A stretch of DNA of 14,693 nt from an uncultured Collinsella sp. (GTDB lineage Bacteria; Actinomycetota; Coriobacteriia; Coriobacteriales; Coriobacteriaceae): the NCBI GenBank assembly GCA_902489295.1, contig CABTZM010000037.1:1-14693 (forward strand). Reading direction: 5' to 3'. A model generated the notes under the pieces. That model saw nothing but the letters and a program-made list of their open reading frames with translations, had not been told where the DNA came from and did no database searches. The position numbers were made by a program, and so were the translations under genes. Positions 13,217 through 14,693 of the stretch are shown here, piece by piece. Position 1 is the stretch's first letter; the number at the start of each line of letters is the position of its first letter.

Positions 13217-14423
13217 AGTTGCCGTAACCTCCCCTCTCCTGGTCGCGGATAACGTGGCCGCCCTCGAGGGCGATCACGCGACGGTGCATGCTATCGACCA
13301 TCTCGCGGTCGTGCGTGGCGACGATCACGGTGGTGCCGGTGCGGTTAATACGCTCGAGCAGCTTCATGATGCCCAGTGAGATCGCCGGGTCGAGGTTACC
13401 CGTGGGCTCGTCGCAGATCAGCAGCGGCGGACGGTTGACCATAGCGCGGGCGACGGCAACGCGCTGCTGCTCGCCACCGGAAAGCTGGTCGGGCAGCGAG
13501 TCCATCTGATCGGCCAGACCGACCAGACGCAGCACCTCGGGCACCTGGCTGCGAATGACGCCCTTGGGCTTGCCGATGCACTGCAGGGCAAACGCCACGT
13601 TTTCGTAGGCGGTCTTTTGCGGCAGAAGCTTAAAGTCCTGGAACACGGCGCCAATCTGGCGGCGCAGGAACGGAACCTTGCGGTTCTTGATCTTCATGAG
13701 GTCCTGACCGGCAACCAGGATGCGACCGCTCGTCGGCTTGACGTCGCGGTTGAGCGTCGACAGCAGCGTGGTCTTACCCGAGCCGGAGTGACCGACCAGG
13801 AAGACGAACTCGCCCGGATAGATCTCAATGTTGATGTCGTCAAGTGCAGGCTTGTTGGGCTGTGCCGGATAGATCTTGGTGACATGCTCCATAAGGATGA
13901 CGGGCTCGACACCGGCCTGCTTGGCCATCTTCTTGCGGCTGGCCTGCGGATCGATGGGCGCAAACACCGACGTAAAATCGGGGTTGTTGAGCGCGTTATC
14001 GAGGCTTGCGACCTCGGCTGCCTGATCGCTCTCGACCACCGGGGCAGCAGGCTGCGTGGGATCGGGAATAGCGGCAAAGAGACCGGACTGCGCAGGCTGA
14101 GGAACCGGCGTCGCGGGGGCCATGGGGTCGGGAATGCCGGCCATGGTAGGCTGCGGCGTGGCGGCGCCAGCCTGAGGCTGCTCCACGCGAGCGGTCACGG
14201 CCTGAACGGGCTCAAAACCCGCCGTGCCGGAAAGCGCGACATCGCTGGTGGGATTGTAGGCAAAGGTATCGGATGCCGGCTGTGCCTGATCTGCCGGCTG
14301 AGTGGGGGCCTGAGCAACAGGCTGGCCCTCTGAATCCGGAGTGGCGAAACGACTGCCCTGGACGCCTGTCTGCGTCTTGGGGGCATCATCGCCCGCACCG
14401 GAGGTACGGAAGTGGTTACCCAC
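13203..14423 (-). CDS. ftsE: FtsE cell-division ATPase with a long disordered N-terminal extension
   Basis: A 406-residue protein. Residues 175-390 are a complete FtsE ABC ATPase: Walker A GHSGSGKTT (211-219), Q-loop FQDF (261-264), signature LSGGEQQ (314-320), Walker B LLICDEP (334-340) and H-loop histidine H371. Typical FtsE is about 220-230 residues, so about 170 residues precede the usual start. They are Pro/Ala/Gln/Asp-rich, with no membrane segment, and include a near repeat, GIPDPMAPATPV (96-107) and AIPDPTQPAAPV (118-129). The GTG at 14423 is chosen because AAGGAG lies 6 bases upstream; internal ATG codons such as residue 166 have only weak ribosome binding sites. The coding frame is open and uses normal codons throughout. 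It overlaps ftsX by 14 bases. FtsE powers FtsX; the tail's function is unknown. Confidence 0.94.
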   Translation of the reverse strand: MGNHFRTSGAGDDAPKTQTGVQGSRFATPDSEGQPVAQAPTQPADQAQPASDTFAYNPTSDVALSGTAGFEPVQAVTARVEQPQAGAATPQPTMAGIPDPMAPATPVPQPAQSGLFAAIPDPTQPAAPVVESDQAAEVASLDNALNNPDFTSVFAPIDPQASRKKMAKQAGVEPVILMEHVTKIYPAQPNKPALDDINIEIYPGEFVFLVGHSGSGKTTLLSTLNRDVKPTSGRILVAGQDLMKIKNRKVPFLRRQIGAVFQDFKLLPQKTAYENVAFALQCIGKPKGVIRSQVPEVLRLVGLADQMDSLPDQLSGGEQQRVAVARAMVNRPPLLICDEPTGNLDPAISLGIMKLLERINRTGTTVIVATHDREMVDSMHRRVIALEGGHVIRDQERGGYGNYGTN

Positions 14424-14468
14424 TGGTGCTCCTTATCGTCGTGCGTTTAAACTACATGAGCGCTTTGT

Positions 14469-14477
14469 ATTTTAGCA
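14469..14477 (-). promoter_or_regulatory. Possible extended -10 promoter of ftsEX
   Basis: The minus strand reads TGCTAAAAT, an extended -10 element (TGn plus TAAAAT, 5 of 6 to consensus), about 45 bases before the ftsE GTG. No good -35 is visible; its place falls at the edge of the long inverted repeat, which may therefore influence ftsE transcription. Confidence 0.45.
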
Positions 14478-14486
14478 GCATTAGCT

Positions 14487-14693
14487 TTGCTGCACATAAG
14501 AAGCATGGCGTGCTTAGGGATCCCGCAGGCCGGACACAGGGTTACTCTCCAAATCGTCCTCGGACATGTCGGAGCCCCCGCTGCGCGCTTCGCGCGGCAG
14601 GGGCTCCTCCGTCCTGCGGAAAGATTTGGAGAGTACCCCTGTGTCCGGCCTGCGGCAACTAAGGGGTCGCCGCGTTTCTATTAGGTGCAGCAA
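14487..14693. repeat. Long inverted-repeat element (about 207 bp or more), MITE-like
   Basis: Nested inverted repeats share one centre near 14589. Outermost, TTGCTGCAC (14487-14495) faces GTGCAGCAA (14685-14693). Inside, the 33-base arms 14523-14555 and 14623-14655 match with one mismatch. At the centre, 14571-14587 and 14591-14607 match with two mismatches around a 3-base loop. The inner 133 bases can fold into one long hairpin. The right end coincides with the window edge, so the element may continue. No coding sequence inside is convincing. Confidence 0.85.

Noticed and set aside
11234..13252. 672-codon plus-strand open frame
   Set aside because: It lies opposite rnr and ftsX and even runs through the ftsX terminator; low-complexity His/Arg/Gln composition. 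Shadow frame.
14424..14693. Structured RNA such as tmRNA in the long inverted repeat
   Set aside because: The element is a simple long hairpin with no tRNA-like domain or tag reading frame; an inverted-repeat element explains it better.

Overview
The window most resembles the chromosome of a gut Coriobacteriia, probably Collinsella or a close relative (Actinomycetota). This rests on moderately high GC, the mixture of FtsEX, RNase R and SmpB genes of actinobacterial flavour, and palindrome-rich intergenic DNA. It is inference from style, not a species identification. All protein genes but one (2910-3320) and both tRNAs lie on the minus strand, so the window reads biologically from right to left.

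Right end to 10 kb: a long inverted-repeat element (14487 to the window edge) sits just upstream of ftsE-ftsX. FtsE has an unusual disordered N-terminal extension of about 170 residues. A strong terminator follows ftsX, then comes rnr (RNase R). Between rnr and the next block are a solitary small serine recombinase and a VanZ-like membrane protein with a TTG start.

Middle (3.9-8.4 kb): a MurNAc scavenging cluster, murR-murQ-murP-mupG. MurP is expected to import and phosphorylate MurNAc or MurNAc-GlcNAc, MupG to hydrolyse the phosphorylated disaccharide inside the cell, MurQ to remove the lactyl ether giving GlcNAc-6-phosphate and D-lactate, and MurR to regulate. Upstream of murR are two palindromes that are operator candidates. 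A hairpin plus a strong intrinsic terminator separates murP from mupG, so mupG may be expressed at a different level.

Left part: an ArsC/Spx-like CxxC protein and a small unassigned plus-strand protein converge on two tandem copies of a short palindromic repeat. A tRNA-Gln/tRNA-Glu pair follows, with its own UP-element-like promoter and terminator. Next are a TPR protein overlapping smpB, another palindromic element, a terminator, and a flavin reductase followed by a rubredoxin. That last pair looks like a split version of high-molecular-weight rubredoxin.

No CRISPR array, phage module, toxin-antitoxin pair or secondary-metabolite cluster is visible. The most unusual items are the FtsE extension, the several unrelated intergenic palindromes, and the terminator built against the mupG ribosome binding site. 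No intergenic stretch exceeds about 300 bases; positions 1-60 hold nothing I can name.
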